18,433 nucleotides of DNA from an uncultured delta proteobacterium (GTDB lineage: Bacteria > Myxococcota_A > Polyangia > Polyangiales > Polyangiaceae), in assembly GCA_903893335.1 (NCBI GenBank), contig CAITLX010000066.1, forward strand, positions 1 to 18,433, in the 5' to 3' direction. Every line of letters starts with the position of its first letter. The first letter of the stretch is position 1. A program made the translations under genes and the position numbers. This document shows positions 6,435 to 14,676 of the stretch, piece by piece. The notes under the pieces are model-generated. The model did no database searches. It was not told where the DNA came from and saw nothing but the letters and a program-made list of their open reading frames with translations.

Positions 6435-9400
6435 ATGAAGTCGCTCCGCTTCGCCAAGATCGGCGCCGCGCTCGCGGCCTTCGCCCTCGCGGGCTCCGCC
6501 GTGGCCGACGACGCCGCCCCCACGACGGGTGGGGGCGAGTGCACCTCGCAGAGCGCCGCCGCCGCGCTCGTCGCGTGCCCCAACCAGGGGCCGACGAGCT
6601 TCGACGTCGGCAAGCACGGCAAGGGTCCGCAGACGACCTTCCATTCGGTAGCGCCGAGCGACCTGAAGAAGAAGGACCAGCAGACCAAGCCGGGCGACCC
6701 CTCCGAGCAGATGAGCTCGGCGCAGCGCGACGAGCGCCGCTCGAAGAACGCCGCTCGCGTCAAGGCCCTGCTCGTCACCGAGATCCAAGGGCTCGAGACG
6801 CTCTTCATGTCGACGCCGAAGACGGCAGCCGACCGCCCGCAGGTCGGGCGCCGCCTCGCCGAGGACTACGTCGAGCTCGAGGCTGCGGCCATTCGCGAGA
6901 AGACCGAGTTCGGCATCAAGCTCGACGACGCCAAGAAGGCGCACGGCGACACGACGAAGCTCGAGGCGAGCGTCAAGCAGTCGGGGCAGATCGCCGAGCG
7001 CGCGCGCGGCAAGGCCATCGAGTACTACACGCTCATCAAGAACACGTACCCGAACTACTCGCAGCTCGACGAGGTCCTCTACTACCTCGCCTACGAGTAC
7101 GAGCAGGGCAGCCGGCTCAAGGAGGCCCGCGAGGTCTACTACGAGCTCATCCAGAAGGCGCCTCAGTCGAAGTACATCCCCAATGCCTACCTCGCATTCG
7201 GTGAGCTCTTCTTCAACGACGCGCAGGGCGACCCCAGCAAGTGGGATCTCGCAGCCGGCGCCTACCTCGAGGTCACCAAGTACCCGGCGCCGAACAACAA
7301 GGTGTTCGGCTACGCGCACTACAAGCTGGCCTACGTCTACTGGAACAAGGGCGACTTCGCGCACGCGCTCGACGAGTTCAAGAAGACGATCGACTACGGC
7401 ACCCAGTTCGCGAACCTGCCCAACGCGGCGCAGCTCGCGATCGCGGCGCGCCGCGACATCGTCCCCGTCTACGCCCTGACCGGCCGCCCCGACGGCGCTT
7501 ACAACTTCTTCCACAACGTGTCGGGCGACGCAGGCGCCGAGACGGCCAAGACGTTCAAGATGATGGACGATCTCGGCCAGAACTACCTGGACACGGGCCA
7601 CTACGGCGAGGGCATCGCGCTCTACCACGACCTCATGGGTCGCGATAAGGGCGAGAACTTCTGCCGTTACCAGGCCAACGTGGTGCAGGCGACGCTCGCG
7701 ATGAAGAGCGGCGCGAAGGACACGATCAAGACCGAGCTCGACCGGCAGATCGAGGTCTACAACACGTACAAGGCGCAGCCCCACGACGAGGACGCCAAGA
7801 CCAAGTGCGCCAACTCCACCGCCGATCTCGTCGCCGAGACGGCCATGGCGTGGCACCTCGAGGCCGTCGGCTCCGGCGGCGTGCGCGGCACGGGCGACCA
7901 GAAGACGATGTCGCTCGCGGCGTACCTCTACAAGAAGGTCGTCGACAACTTCACCTCGGAGCAGTTCTCCAAGTTCGAGTTCCCGAGGATCCAGAAGGAC
8001 GACTGGCCCACGATCTTCAAGATCAAGTACAACATGGCCGATCTGCTGTACTTCCAGCAGAACTGGGCGGCCTGCGGTCCCGCGTTCGACTCCGTCGTCG
8101 CCGAGGCGCCCGACGCCCCCGAGGCCCCCGAGGCCGCCTACGCCGCGGTGCTCTGCTACCAGAACATCTACGCCGCGACCCACCTCGCGGGCTCCGACCG
8201 CAAGGGCATCGGCAACATGCCGGGCCAGGGCAAGAAGGACTCGAAGGTCGACGAGTCGGCGAAGTACAAGCCCAAGGACTTCACCGTCAACCAGAGCGGG
8301 ATGATCCAGGCCTTCAACCGCTACATTTGCTACATCAAGCCCGCCGACGGCGACAAGCAGGGCCAGGACCAGCGCATCGAGGTCAAGTACGCGCGCGCTC
8401 GCACGTACTTCGAGGCCCAGCACTGGGAGGAGGCCTCGCTCGCGTTCCGCGACATCGCGGTCAACCACGCCGAGAAGGACGTCGGCATCTACGCCGCGCA
8501 GCTCTACCTCGAGTCGCTCAACGTGCTCGGCTCGCACTCCGATCCGCCGCGCCCTGCGTGCTTCGATCGCATGGCCGAGGACGTCCCCGTCTTCATCAAG
8601 CTCTACTGCGAGGGCGGCAACTTCCAGAAGAACCAGGAGCAGTGCACGCAGCTGACGAAGATCCAGTGCGACATTCAGCGCCTCAAGGCGCAGAAGACCG
8701 TCGAGCTGGCCGATCGCGGCGGCGCCACCTCGCTGCGTCTCTACGAGGACGCCGGCAACCAGTACATCGCGCTGTGGCGCAAGTACGGCGAGGAGCCCGT
8801 CCGCGCCAAGCTGCCGATGCAGTGCGAGAAGATGGACGAGGTCGTCTACAACGCCGCTCGCGCGTTCCAGGCCGGCCGCCTCGTCGCCAAGGCGATCAAG
8901 GCGCGCTCCATCCTCATCGATCCGCAGAACTTCCTCGACAAGAGCGAGCTCGCGAAGAAGGCCGTCTACGAGATCGGCGGCAACTACCAGGCAATCGCGG
9001 TCTACGATCAGGCCGCCGACTGGTACGAGCGCTACGCCCGCGAGAACCCGAAGCGCGAGAACGCGGACAAGGCGCTCTCCGACGCGACCGTCCTGCGGCT
9101 CGGCCTCGGCCAGGAGGATGAGGGCATCAAGGACGCCGACACCTTCAACAAGATGTTCGGCTCGAGCCACGCGGCGCAGACGGCGCAGATCGCCTTCGCG
9201 GTCGGCGCGCACTACGTCGAGAAGGAAGACTGGGACAAGGCGCGCTCGCGCCTCCAGAGCGCCATCGGGCTCATCGAGAAGAGCGCCTCGGTCGACGTCG
9301 TCGTGCAGGCGCACGCCCTGCTCGGCCGCGTCTTCACGAAGATCAAGAGCACGAGCAACGCCAAGCAGGAGTACGCCAAGGTCAAGAGCCTGTGGGCCGA

Positions 9401-10232
9401 TCCGAAGGCGGCCGAGGCCAAGATCATGGCGATCGCCGGCGAGGACGACACGGCCAAGACCCGTCGTCTCGCCAAGGCGCTGACCGCGGTCGGCGAGGCC
9501 TACTTCTTCTTCGCCGAGGAGCGCCGCGAGGAGGCCGAGAAGATTCGGTTCCCCGACTACCACGGCCCCGACGACAAGGTCTCCATCCTCAAGCACATCA
9601 GCGGCGCCGTGAAGAAGTGGGTCGACACCAAGCGACCCGCCATCGAGGCCGCCGAGGCCGAGTACCGCAAGATCACCGAGCTGCAGCCGGTTCCGCCGCC
9701 CAAGTGGGTCATCGCGGCCGGGTCGCAGGCCGGTGGGCTCTGGGGCAACTTCGTGCGCGACTTCCGCGCCGCTCCGATCCCCGGCACCATCAAGAAGGAC
9801 GTCGAGCTTCGCAATGCGTACTACGGCGGCCTCGACGAGTCGTCCGAGCCGCTCAAGCAGCGCGCGAAGGCGGCCTTCGAGACGTGCCTCGGGCTCTCGG
9901 TCAAGCACCAGTTCTTCGACGAGTACTCGCGCAAGTGCGAGGTCTGGCTCTCGAAGAACTACAAGAGCGAGTACCACGCGGTCGACGAGTTCAAGGCGTC
10001 GCCGACGAACATCGGCAGCGGCCTGAACGACAAGGCGTACCCGCTGCAGATCGGCGGCGAGCCTTACAGCCTCGCGCCGCCGCTGCCCGCTCCCACCGCC
10101 GAGGAGGCGAAGGCCGCAGGGCAGACCACCGACGAGCAGAAGGCCGAGAAGCCCGCTGCGAAGAAGGCTGCGCCCGCCGCAGCGCCCAAGAAGGGCGGCC
10201 CGCTCCCGGGCGGCGCTCCGAAGAAGCACTGA
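6435..10232 (+). CDS. gltD: Large periplasmic TPR protein, AgmU/GltD-like
   Basis: This 1265-aa protein starts at ATG 6435. Its GGGAGG ribosome-binding site lies at 6422-6427, inside the end of the preceding gene, which implies coupled translation. The signal peptide (MKSLRFAKIGAALAAFALAG) is cut after AVA near residue 24. TPR-like units are clear at about 195-260 (AIEYYTLIKNTYPNYSQ; EQGSRLKEAREVYYELIQKA) and recur to about residue 1000 (KGDFAHALDEFKKTIDYG, YDQAADWYERYARENPKR). A conserved-looking C-terminal block (about 1087-1205) opens with PPPKWVIAAGSQAGGLWGNF. A Lys/Ala/Pro tail closes the protein. About 14 cysteines are spread through the mature chain. AgmU/GltD of Myxococcus is also a periplasmic TPR protein of about 1200 aa in the gliding complex; NfsD is its sporulation paralogue. 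Size, export, repeats and the genes that follow fit this family. Confidence 0.9.
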   Translation: MKSLRFAKIGAALAAFALAGSAVADDAAPTTGGGECTSQSAAAALVACPNQGPTSFDVGKHGKGPQTTFHSVAPSDLKKKDQQTKPGDPSEQMSSAQRDERRSKNAARVKALLVTEIQGLETLFMSTPKTAADRPQVGRRLAEDYVELEAAAIREKTEFGIKLDDAKKAHGDTTKLEASVKQSGQIAERARGKAIEYYTLIKNTYPNYSQLDEVLYYLAYEYEQGSRLKEAREVYYELIQKAPQSKYIPNAYLAFGELFFNDAQGDPSKWDLAAGAYLEVTKYPAPNNKVFGYAHYKLAYVYWNKGDFAHALDEFKKTIDYGTQFANLPNAAQLAIAARRDIVPVYALTGRPDGAYNFFHNVSGDAGAETAKTFKMMDDLGQNYLDTGHYGEGIALYHDLMGRDKGENFCRYQANVVQATLAMKSGAKDTIKTELDRQIEVYNTYKAQPHDEDAKTKCANSTADLVAETAMAWHLEAVGSGGVRGTGDQKTMSLAAYLYKKVVDNFTSEQFSKFEFPRIQKDDWPTIFKIKYNMADLLYFQQNWAACGPAFDSVVAEAPDAPEAPEAAYAAVLCYQNIYAATHLAGSDRKGIGNMPGQGKKDSKVDESAKYKPKDFTVNQSGMIQAFNRYICYIKPADGDKQGQDQRIEVKYARARTYFEAQHWEEASLAFRDIAVNHAEKDVGIYAAQLYLESLNVLGSHSDPPRPACFDRMAEDVPVFIKLYCEGGNFQKNQEQCTQLTKIQCDIQRLKAQKTVELADRGGATSLRLYEDAGNQYIALWRKYGEEPVRAKLPMQCEKMDEVVYNAARAFQAGRLVAKAIKARSILIDPQNFLDKSELAKKAVYEIGGNYQAIAVYDQAADWYERYARENPKRENADKALSDATVLRLGLGQEDEGIKDADTFNKMFGSSHAAQTAQIAFAVGAHYVEKEDWDKARSRLQSAIGLIEKSASVDVVVQAHALLGRVFTKIKSTSNAKQEYAKVKSLWADPKAAEAKIMAIAGEDDTAKTRRLAKALTAVGEAYFFFAEERREEAEKIRFPDYHGPDDKVSILKHISGAVKKWVDTKRPAIEAAEAEYRKITELQPVPPPKWVIAAGSQAGGLWGNFVRDFRAAPIPGTIKKDVELRNAYYGGLDESSEPLKQRAKAAFETCLGLSVKHQFFDEYSRKCEVWLSKNYKSEYHAVDEFKASPTNIGSGLNDKAYPLQIGGEPYSLAPPLPAPTAEEAKAAGQTTDEQKAEKPAAKKAAPAAAPKKGGPLPGGAPKKH

Positions 10233-10248
10233 GGCACGCGAGGACGCC

Positions 10249-11886
10249 ATGAACCACGCAGGCAACGTCGGCGCTACGGAGCATCACGACACCATGAGCA
10301 AGCAGGCTTCGATGCGGATGGGCGATCAGGCTTCGATGCGGATGAGCGAGCAGGCTTCGGCAGAGAAGGGCATGACCGCGTCGAAGCGGCGTCGGCGCCT
10401 CGGCGCGGCCTCCGCGTTGACGGCGCTCTTCGCGCTGGCAGCGGGCTGCGGTGGCGCTCAGGTACAGATCGGCAAGCCGGTTGCGCCGTCATCGGACGGC
10501 ACGCCGGCCGTGGCCGTCCCCGTGGGCGAGGCGGCGTCGCGCGGGTTCGCCGATGCGCTCCAGCAGATGGTCGCGCACGACAAGGCGTCCGACTGGAGCG
10601 ACGCGTCGTGCTCCTCGGTCTCGAAGGCGTTCCTCGACGCCTCGGCGCGGCAGCGCGCCGAGACGAAGAAGGACCTCCTCGAGGCGCTCTACAACGCAGG
10701 CCTCGTGGCCCAGCGCTGCGGCAAGGACGCCGACGCGAAGGCTCAGTACAAGGCCGTGCTCGACGCCGACGCGAAGTTCCATCGCGCTCGCGTCCAGATC
10801 GCCCTCTACGAATGGCGCGAGAAGGGCGACCCCGCGCTCGAGGGCGTGATGGCGCAGCTGAAGCAGGCGGTCACCGACGCGCAGTTCCAGAACGTCGAGG
10901 CGCTCGTCAACCTCGCGATGCTGCAGATGAAGCGCAACGGCCAGGGCGCCGAGGAAGACGGCAGCAAGAACGACTTCGAGCGAGCCAAGCGCAACCTGCA
11001 GCGTGCGCTCGCCATCGACGACGGCTACCAGCCCGCGTTCAACCAGCTCGCGCTCTACTACTTCGACACCGCGCGCGCGAAGGTCGGGGCCAAGGCCGCG
11101 AAGGCGAAGTTCGCCACGTTCGCCAAGACCAAGCGCGCCGACGTCCAGCAGCTCGAGCTCGCCGCGCTCGTGTGCTCGCAGGCCATTCGCAAGAACGCCG
11201 CCTACGCGCCGATCCACAACACGGCCGGCCTCATCCAGATCGAGCTCGAGAACGTCAACGGCGCGGTGCAGGAGTTCCAGGCTGCCGTTCGCCTCGATCC
11301 GTCGTTCTTCGAGGCGCAGATGAACTACGCGGCGGTCAACCTCTCGTTCCGCGGCTTCAAGTCCGCCGAGGACGCGTACCGCGCTGCCCTGAAGATGCGC
11401 CCGAACGACTTCGACGCGCACCTGGGTCTCGCGCTCGCGCTGCGCGGCCAGATCGACGACTCGAACTTCGAGAAGAACGTCGCCGCGGCGCAGGCCGAGC
11501 TCGACGCCTGCAAGAAGCTCGCGCCCGAGCGCGCCGAGACCTACTACAACGAGGCGATCCTGACGCAGGAGTACAAGGCGAAGGGCGGCAACGACGCCGC
11601 CGTGCCGATGCTCGAGCAGGCCGCGACCATCTTCGACCTCTTCGTGCAGAAGGCGGCCGGGGCGGCGGAGTTCGCCGACGCCGTGAAGCGCTCGAAGGAT
11701 CGCGCGCAGGACATCCGCGACACGGTCAAGTTCATCAAGGAAGGCCAGACGGCCGCTGCCATCGAGGCCGCGCGTCAGGACAAGGAGCGCGAAGAGGCGC
11801 AGGCCGAGGCTGCCGCCGACGGCGGCGCTCCGGCGCCCGCCCCCGAGGCTCCCGCGACCCCGGCCCCCGCGCCGGCGAAGCCCTGA
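10249..11886 (+). CDS. gltE: TPR lipoprotein, GltE/AglT-like
   Basis: Starting at ATG 10249 (AGGA just upstream; 16 nt after the gltD-like stop) the product is 545 aa. The lipoprotein signal begins only at residue 42: MTASKRRRRLGAASALTALF, then ALAAGC with lipidated Cys67. The first 41 residues are a repeat-bearing extension, so translation may really start at ATG 10294 or 10372. The mature part has TPRs, the clearest at about 317-400 (APIHNTAGLIQIELENVNGA; FRGFKSAEDAYRAALKMRPN). It ends in an Ala/Pro tail (about 525-545). +2 Gly after the Cys does not suggest inner-membrane retention, so the outer membrane is likely. It directly follows the gltD-like gene, as gltE (aglT) follows gltD (agmU) in Myxococcus as I recall it, and GltE is a TPR protein. 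The name is by synteny and architecture. Confidence 0.85.
   Translation: MNHAGNVGATEHHDTMSKQASMRMGDQASMRMSEQASAEKGMTASKRRRRLGAASALTALFALAAGCGGAQVQIGKPVAPSSDGTPAVAVPVGEAASRGFADALQQMVAHDKASDWSDASCSSVSKAFLDASARQRAETKKDLLEALYNAGLVAQRCGKDADAKAQYKAVLDADAKFHRARVQIALYEWREKGDPALEGVMAQLKQAVTDAQFQNVEALVNLAMLQMKRNGQGAEEDGSKNDFERAKRNLQRALAIDDGYQPAFNQLALYYFDTARAKVGAKAAKAKFATFAKTKRADVQQLELAALVCSQAIRKNAAYAPIHNTAGLIQIELENVNGAVQEFQAAVRLDPSFFEAQMNYAAVNLSFRGFKSAEDAYRAALKMRPNDFDAHLGLALALRGQIDDSNFEKNVAAAQAELDACKKLAPERAETYYNEAILTQEYKAKGGNDAAVPMLEQAATIFDLFVQKAAGAAEFADAVKRSKDRAQDIRDTVKFIKEGQTAAAIEAARQDKEREEAQAEAAADGGAPAPAPEAPATPAPAPAKP
10303..10359 (+). repeat. 24-bp tandem repeat, 2.4 copies, at the 5' end of the TPR lipoprotein gene
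   Basis: CAGGCTTCGATGCGGATG starts each of two consecutive 24-bp units (10303-10326 and 10327-10350). A third partial copy, CAGGCTTCG, lies at 10351-10359. Translation gives QASMRMGD, QASMRMSE, QASAEKG. The units add several in-frame ATG codons before the signal peptide. Such a slippage-prone tract could change the length of the N-terminus. Confidence 0.85.
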
Positions 11887-11954
11887 CGATTTCTCGGAAC
11901 TTGGCGAGGCCGACGCTGTCCTAGGTGCGCAGGGCGAGACCTACGCACTTTCCG

Positions 11955-11983
11955 TTGGCAACCAAGGCAGCATCGGTTACAAT
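11955..11983 (+). promoter_or_regulatory. Internal promoter candidate for the 90-aa gene and gltG
   Basis: TTGGCA (11955-11960) and TACAAT (11978-11983) are 17 bp apart, each one base off the sigma-70 consensus. This is the best promoter match in the window. Transcription would start near 11990, about 36 nt before ATG 12026, in the 139-bp gap after the TPR lipoprotein gene. The remainder of the gap holds only short competing inverted repeats (TAGGT/ACCTA and GTGCG/CGCAC between 11922 and 11948). Confidence 0.6.
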
Positions 11984-12025
11984 CGTACTGTAATTCCAGC
12001 GGATTTTTACGAGGAGGTTGGAATC

Positions 12026-12298
12026 ATGCATCGTGTACTTCGCAGCGGGTTCGGCGCATTGGTCGCCGCGGGCCTCCTCCTCTCCGCGGGCTCTGCCTTT
12101 GCGCAGGCCGCTCCTGCCAAGGACGCGAAGGCGACGCAGGACTACGGCTACGAGTTCTCCGACGACCCGTTGAACGCAGGCGGCTTCGGCCCCAACGACG
12201 CCACGATCAAGGTTCGCCCCTCGGCCGCGCGAACCACCCTGATCCGTCCGCGCACGTCGTTCGTGCCCGAGATGCTCAAGTCGGTCGAGAATCTCTGA
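12026..12298 (+). CDS. Small exported protein (90 aa) in the gltF position
   Basis: ATG 12026 has a strong GAGGAGG site at 12011-12017. The signal peptide (MHRVLRSGFGALVAAGLLLS) ends in SAFA-Q, giving a mature peptide of about 64 residues with no cysteine and no TM segment. That peptide is acidic at first (DYGYEFSDDPLNAGGFGPND). It then becomes basic and beta-like (IKVRPSAARTTLIRPRTSF) and closes with VPEMLKSVENL, which looks like a binding motif. I recognise no domain. It sits between the GltE-like and GltG-like genes, where Myxococcus carries gltF (nfsF in the paralogous cluster) as I remember it; homology is not established. The dedicated promoter and strong ribosome-binding site suggest it is made in larger amounts than its neighbours. 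Confidence 0.82.
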   Translation: MHRVLRSGFGALVAAGLLLSAGSAFAQAAPAKDAKATQDYGYEFSDDPLNAGGFGPNDATIKVRPSAARTTLIRPRTSFVPEMLKSVENL

Positions 12299-12307
12299 TG
12301 TCGCGCT

Positions 12308-12333
12308 CCGCCTGGCGTCGCTGACGCCGGCGG
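12308..12333 (+). other. Intercistronic hairpin between the 90-aa gene and gltG
   Basis: CCGCC-T-GGCGTC pairs with GACGCC-GGCGG around a GCT loop: 11 bp with one bulged T, beginning 10 nt after the stop codon. No T tract follows closely, so it is a poor full terminator. It may attenuate transcription or stabilise the 3' end of the small gene's message. Confidence 0.5.
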
Positions 12334-12385
12334 GAGCCGAGCCACTTTACCCGCACAGCACACGATTTCGTCGAAAGGCACCGGC

Positions 12386-14500
12386 ATGGAAGGTCAGGCG
12401 AAGGCGACCGTCGCGCTCACGTTCGCGCTCTACCAGGGCGAGGGCACGGAGCCCGAGCGGCGGGAGACGATCACGCAGGACATCGTGAAGATCGGCTCCG
12501 ATCCGAAGAGCCATCTTCGCCTCGAAGAGGCGTCGGCGTCGCGCATGCACGCGGTCATCGAGGTCGGCGGCGCGGACGATCTCAGCCTGATCGACCTGGG
12601 CAACGACCCCGGTACGCTGGTCAACGGCGAGCGCATCACGAAGACGAAGCTTCGCAGCGGCGACGCCATCACCATCGGCTCGACGCGCATCGTCCTCGAG
12701 GCCGTGGAGGTCTCCGAGGCGGTCGTCGAGGCCGTCGCCGAGGTCGCAGCGGCTGCGGCCGTCGAGCCGCCGGCAGCCGTCGAGGCGCCCGTCGCTGCGC
12801 GCGTCGCGCCGGTTCCCCCCGTCGTCGCTCCGTCGGCTCCGAAGGCGATCGCGCCCGCAGCGTCGAACCCGTTCGCGGCGGCTGCGTCGAATCCGTTCGC
12901 CGCCGCGTCGAATCCCTTCGCGTCGGCCGCGAACCCGTTCGCCGCGGCCGCCCCCGCGAAGCCCGCCTCGACGGCGGTCGCCGACGACGCGCCCGAGGGA
13001 TCCTACACGTACCAGCTCGTGCGCAGCGGTCCTGAGGTCAACCCCGACGAAGTCGAGCTCGCGCACGTGCCCGCCGTCGAGGTCATGATCCTGTGGGGCA
13101 CGACGGTGCTTCACGTCGATCACCTCACGCCCCCGCGCTCGTATTACGTGGGCGAGGAAGAGGCGAACAACCTCTCGTGCGACTACTTCGTGCCCGCCGA
13201 GAAGCTCGGCGCGGCGCGCGCGCCCATCGTCCTCGCCGACCGCGGCGGAGCGGTCAACGTCGTGCTCCTGCCGCGCTCCAAGGGCACGATCGAGATCCCC
13301 GGCCAGACGAAGCTCACGATCGAAGAGGCCATCAAGTCGGGCAAGGCGCAGCCTTGCGCCGAGCTCTCCGGCGCGCACCAGTTCGCGCTGCCTCCGGGCG
13401 CCAAGGCGCGCGTCGACGTCGACGGCATCGTGTTCCAGGTGTCGGCCGTGCCGGCGGGCAAGCCGTTCGTGCACGGGCCCTTCGCCAACACCGACTGGTC
13501 GACCGTCTCGTACCTCGCCCTCTCGCTCGTGGCCCACGGCGGCCTCATCGCGGCGATGGCGTTCTTCAAGCCGCACCTCGGCCTGACCGACGACGAAGGC
13601 CTCAGCCGCGATCAGCAGTACCTCATCCAGCAGTACCTGCTGTCGGCCGCCGAGCGCGAGCAAGAGAAGAAGGAGACCGATCAGGTCACCGACGCGAAGG
13701 CCGACGACAAAGAGGGCGGGACGGGCACCAAGGCCAAGGGCGACGAAGGCTCGATGGGCAACCCCAACACCCAGGACCGCAACAAGCGGTACGCGGTCGA
13801 GGGGCCGAAGGACAACCCCGATCCCCACATCGCGCGCCAGGCAGCGCTCCGCGACGCGGCCGAGTTCGGCATGGTCGGTCTGCTCAACACCGGGGCCGGC
13901 GGCGACCCCAACGCGCCCACCGCTCCGTGGGGCGCCGACACCTCGTCCGGCATCGACCCGCTCAGCGCTCGCGGCAACATGTGGGGCGAATCCATCGGCG
14001 ACGCCTTCGGCGCGGGTGGCCTCGGCCTCACCGGCATCGGCGAAGGTGGCGGCGGTCGCGGCGAGGGCATCGGCCTCGGCAACATCGGCACCATCGGCCA
14101 CGGCGCCGGCACCGGCACCGGTCAGGGCTTCGGCTCGGGCAGCGGGCGTCTGAGCGGCGGCCACAAGGTGAGCGTTCCGCAGGTCCGCATGGGCCAGACG
14201 CAGGTCAACGGTCGCCTCCCCCCCGAGGTCATCCAGCGCATCGTCCGGCAGAACTTCGGACGCTTCCGCCTCTGCTACGAGAACGGCCTGCGCAACAACC
14301 CGAACCTCACGGGGCGCGTCTCGGTCCGCTTCGTCATCGGCCGCGACGGCGCCGTCTCGAACGTCGGTAACGGCGGCTCGGACATGCCCGATCAGAGCGT
14401 CGTGCAGTGCGTCATCCGCCAGTACTACGGCCTTTCGTTCCCCCCGCCCGACGGCGGCATCGTCACCGTCGTCTACCCGATCTCGTTCGCTCCCGAATGA
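12386..14500 (+). CDS. gltG: FHA / single-TM / TonB-like transducer, GltG (PglI)-like
   Basis: The 704-aa protein starts at ATG 12386 behind GAAAGG and has no signal peptide. Residues about 10-108 form an FHA domain with IGSDP, SASRMHA and GNDPGTLVNG as the phosphothreonine-binding loops. An Ala/Pro linker carries four NPF motifs (161-185). A second compact beta domain (about 232-345) begins VEVMILWGTTVLHVDHL. One TM helix lies at about 373-394 (WSTVSYLALSLVAHGGLIAA). A charged segment and a long Gly-rich linker (about 535-600) follow. The C-terminal domain (609-704) has GRLPPEVIQRIVRQNFGRFR, LCYENGL, a second Cys in VVQCVIRQYYGLSFPPP, and VVYPISF: the AgmX/PglI C-terminal, TonB-like fold. 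The N-terminus should be cytoplasmic and the C-terminus periplasmic. FHA plus TM plus TonB-like tail is the GltG/NfsG layout, linking cytoplasmic control to envelope parts. Confidence 0.93.
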   Translation: MEGQAKATVALTFALYQGEGTEPERRETITQDIVKIGSDPKSHLRLEEASASRMHAVIEVGGADDLSLIDLGNDPGTLVNGERITKTKLRSGDAITIGSTRIVLEAVEVSEAVVEAVAEVAAAAAVEPPAAVEAPVAARVAPVPPVVAPSAPKAIAPAASNPFAAAASNPFAAASNPFASAANPFAAAAPAKPASTAVADDAPEGSYTYQLVRSGPEVNPDEVELAHVPAVEVMILWGTTVLHVDHLTPPRSYYVGEEEANNLSCDYFVPAEKLGAARAPIVLADRGGAVNVVLLPRSKGTIEIPGQTKLTIEEAIKSGKAQPCAELSGAHQFALPPGAKARVDVDGIVFQVSAVPAGKPFVHGPFANTDWSTVSYLALSLVAHGGLIAAMAFFKPHLGLTDDEGLSRDQQYLIQQYLLSAAEREQEKKETDQVTDAKADDKEGGTGTKAKGDEGSMGNPNTQDRNKRYAVEGPKDNPDPHIARQAALRDAAEFGMVGLLNTGAGGDPNAPTAPWGADTSSGIDPLSARGNMWGESIGDAFGAGGLGLTGIGEGGGGRGEGIGLGNIGTIGHGAGTGTGQGFGSGSGRLSGGHKVSVPQVRMGQTQVNGRLPPEVIQRIVRQNFGRFRLCYENGLRNNPNLTGRVSVRFVIGRDGAVSNVGNGGSDMPDQSVVQCVIRQYYGLSFPPPDGGIVTVVYPISFAPE
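12866..12940 (+). repeat. Four NPF repeats in the linker of the GltG-like protein
   Basis: Residues 161-185 read as NPFAAAAS, NPFAAAS, NPFASAA, NPF. The coding DNA repeats TCGAA[CT]CC[GC]TTCGC with small changes, which points to duplication. The stretch lies in the cytoplasmic linker between the FHA domain and the second beta domain. Confidence 0.85.
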
Positions 14501-14522
14501 GCGACGACCCGTCGTGACGCGC

Positions 14523-14560
14523 ACGGCGCGGCTCCGAAAAGGGGTCGCGCCGTCGTCTTT
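14523..14560 (+). terminator. Hairpin terminator after gltG
   Basis: ACGGCGCGGCTCC (14523-14535) pairs with GGGGTCGCGCCGT (14541-14553) as a 13-bp stem with two G-T wobbles and a GAAAA loop. A short pyrimidine tail (CGTCTTTC) follows. It starts 23 nt after the stop codon. The stem is strong and the T tract short, so it is a likely intrinsic terminator separating the gltG unit from the next TPR genes. Confidence 0.65.
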
Positions 14561-14676
14561 CAGGCGCGCGGACCTCGCGTGAATTGCACGCGATTTCGGC
14601 GCCCGAGGGAGTGCCGATGGGCCTGGACTTCCCACTCGGCGTCCGCGTAGACTCGCGCGTCGCCGTGTCGTGATCT

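Noticed and set aside
4571..6808. Minus-strand open frame of about 745 codons opposite the GltC-like gene
   Set aside because: Shadow of the plus-strand TPR gene; it crosses the promoter region and two gene boundaries.
6408..10265. Antisense open frame of about 1285 codons opposite the GltD-like gene
   Set aside because: It is a mirror of GC-rich codon bias (few stops opposite G/C-ending codons). The translation is Leu/Val/Arg/Asp-biased with no domain, while the plus strand shows a signal peptide and TPRs.
11922..11948. Possible terminator after the TPR lipoprotein (TAGGT/ACCTA and GTGCG/CGCAC)
   Set aside because: The two 5-bp stems share bases and exclude one another, loops are long and only three T follow.
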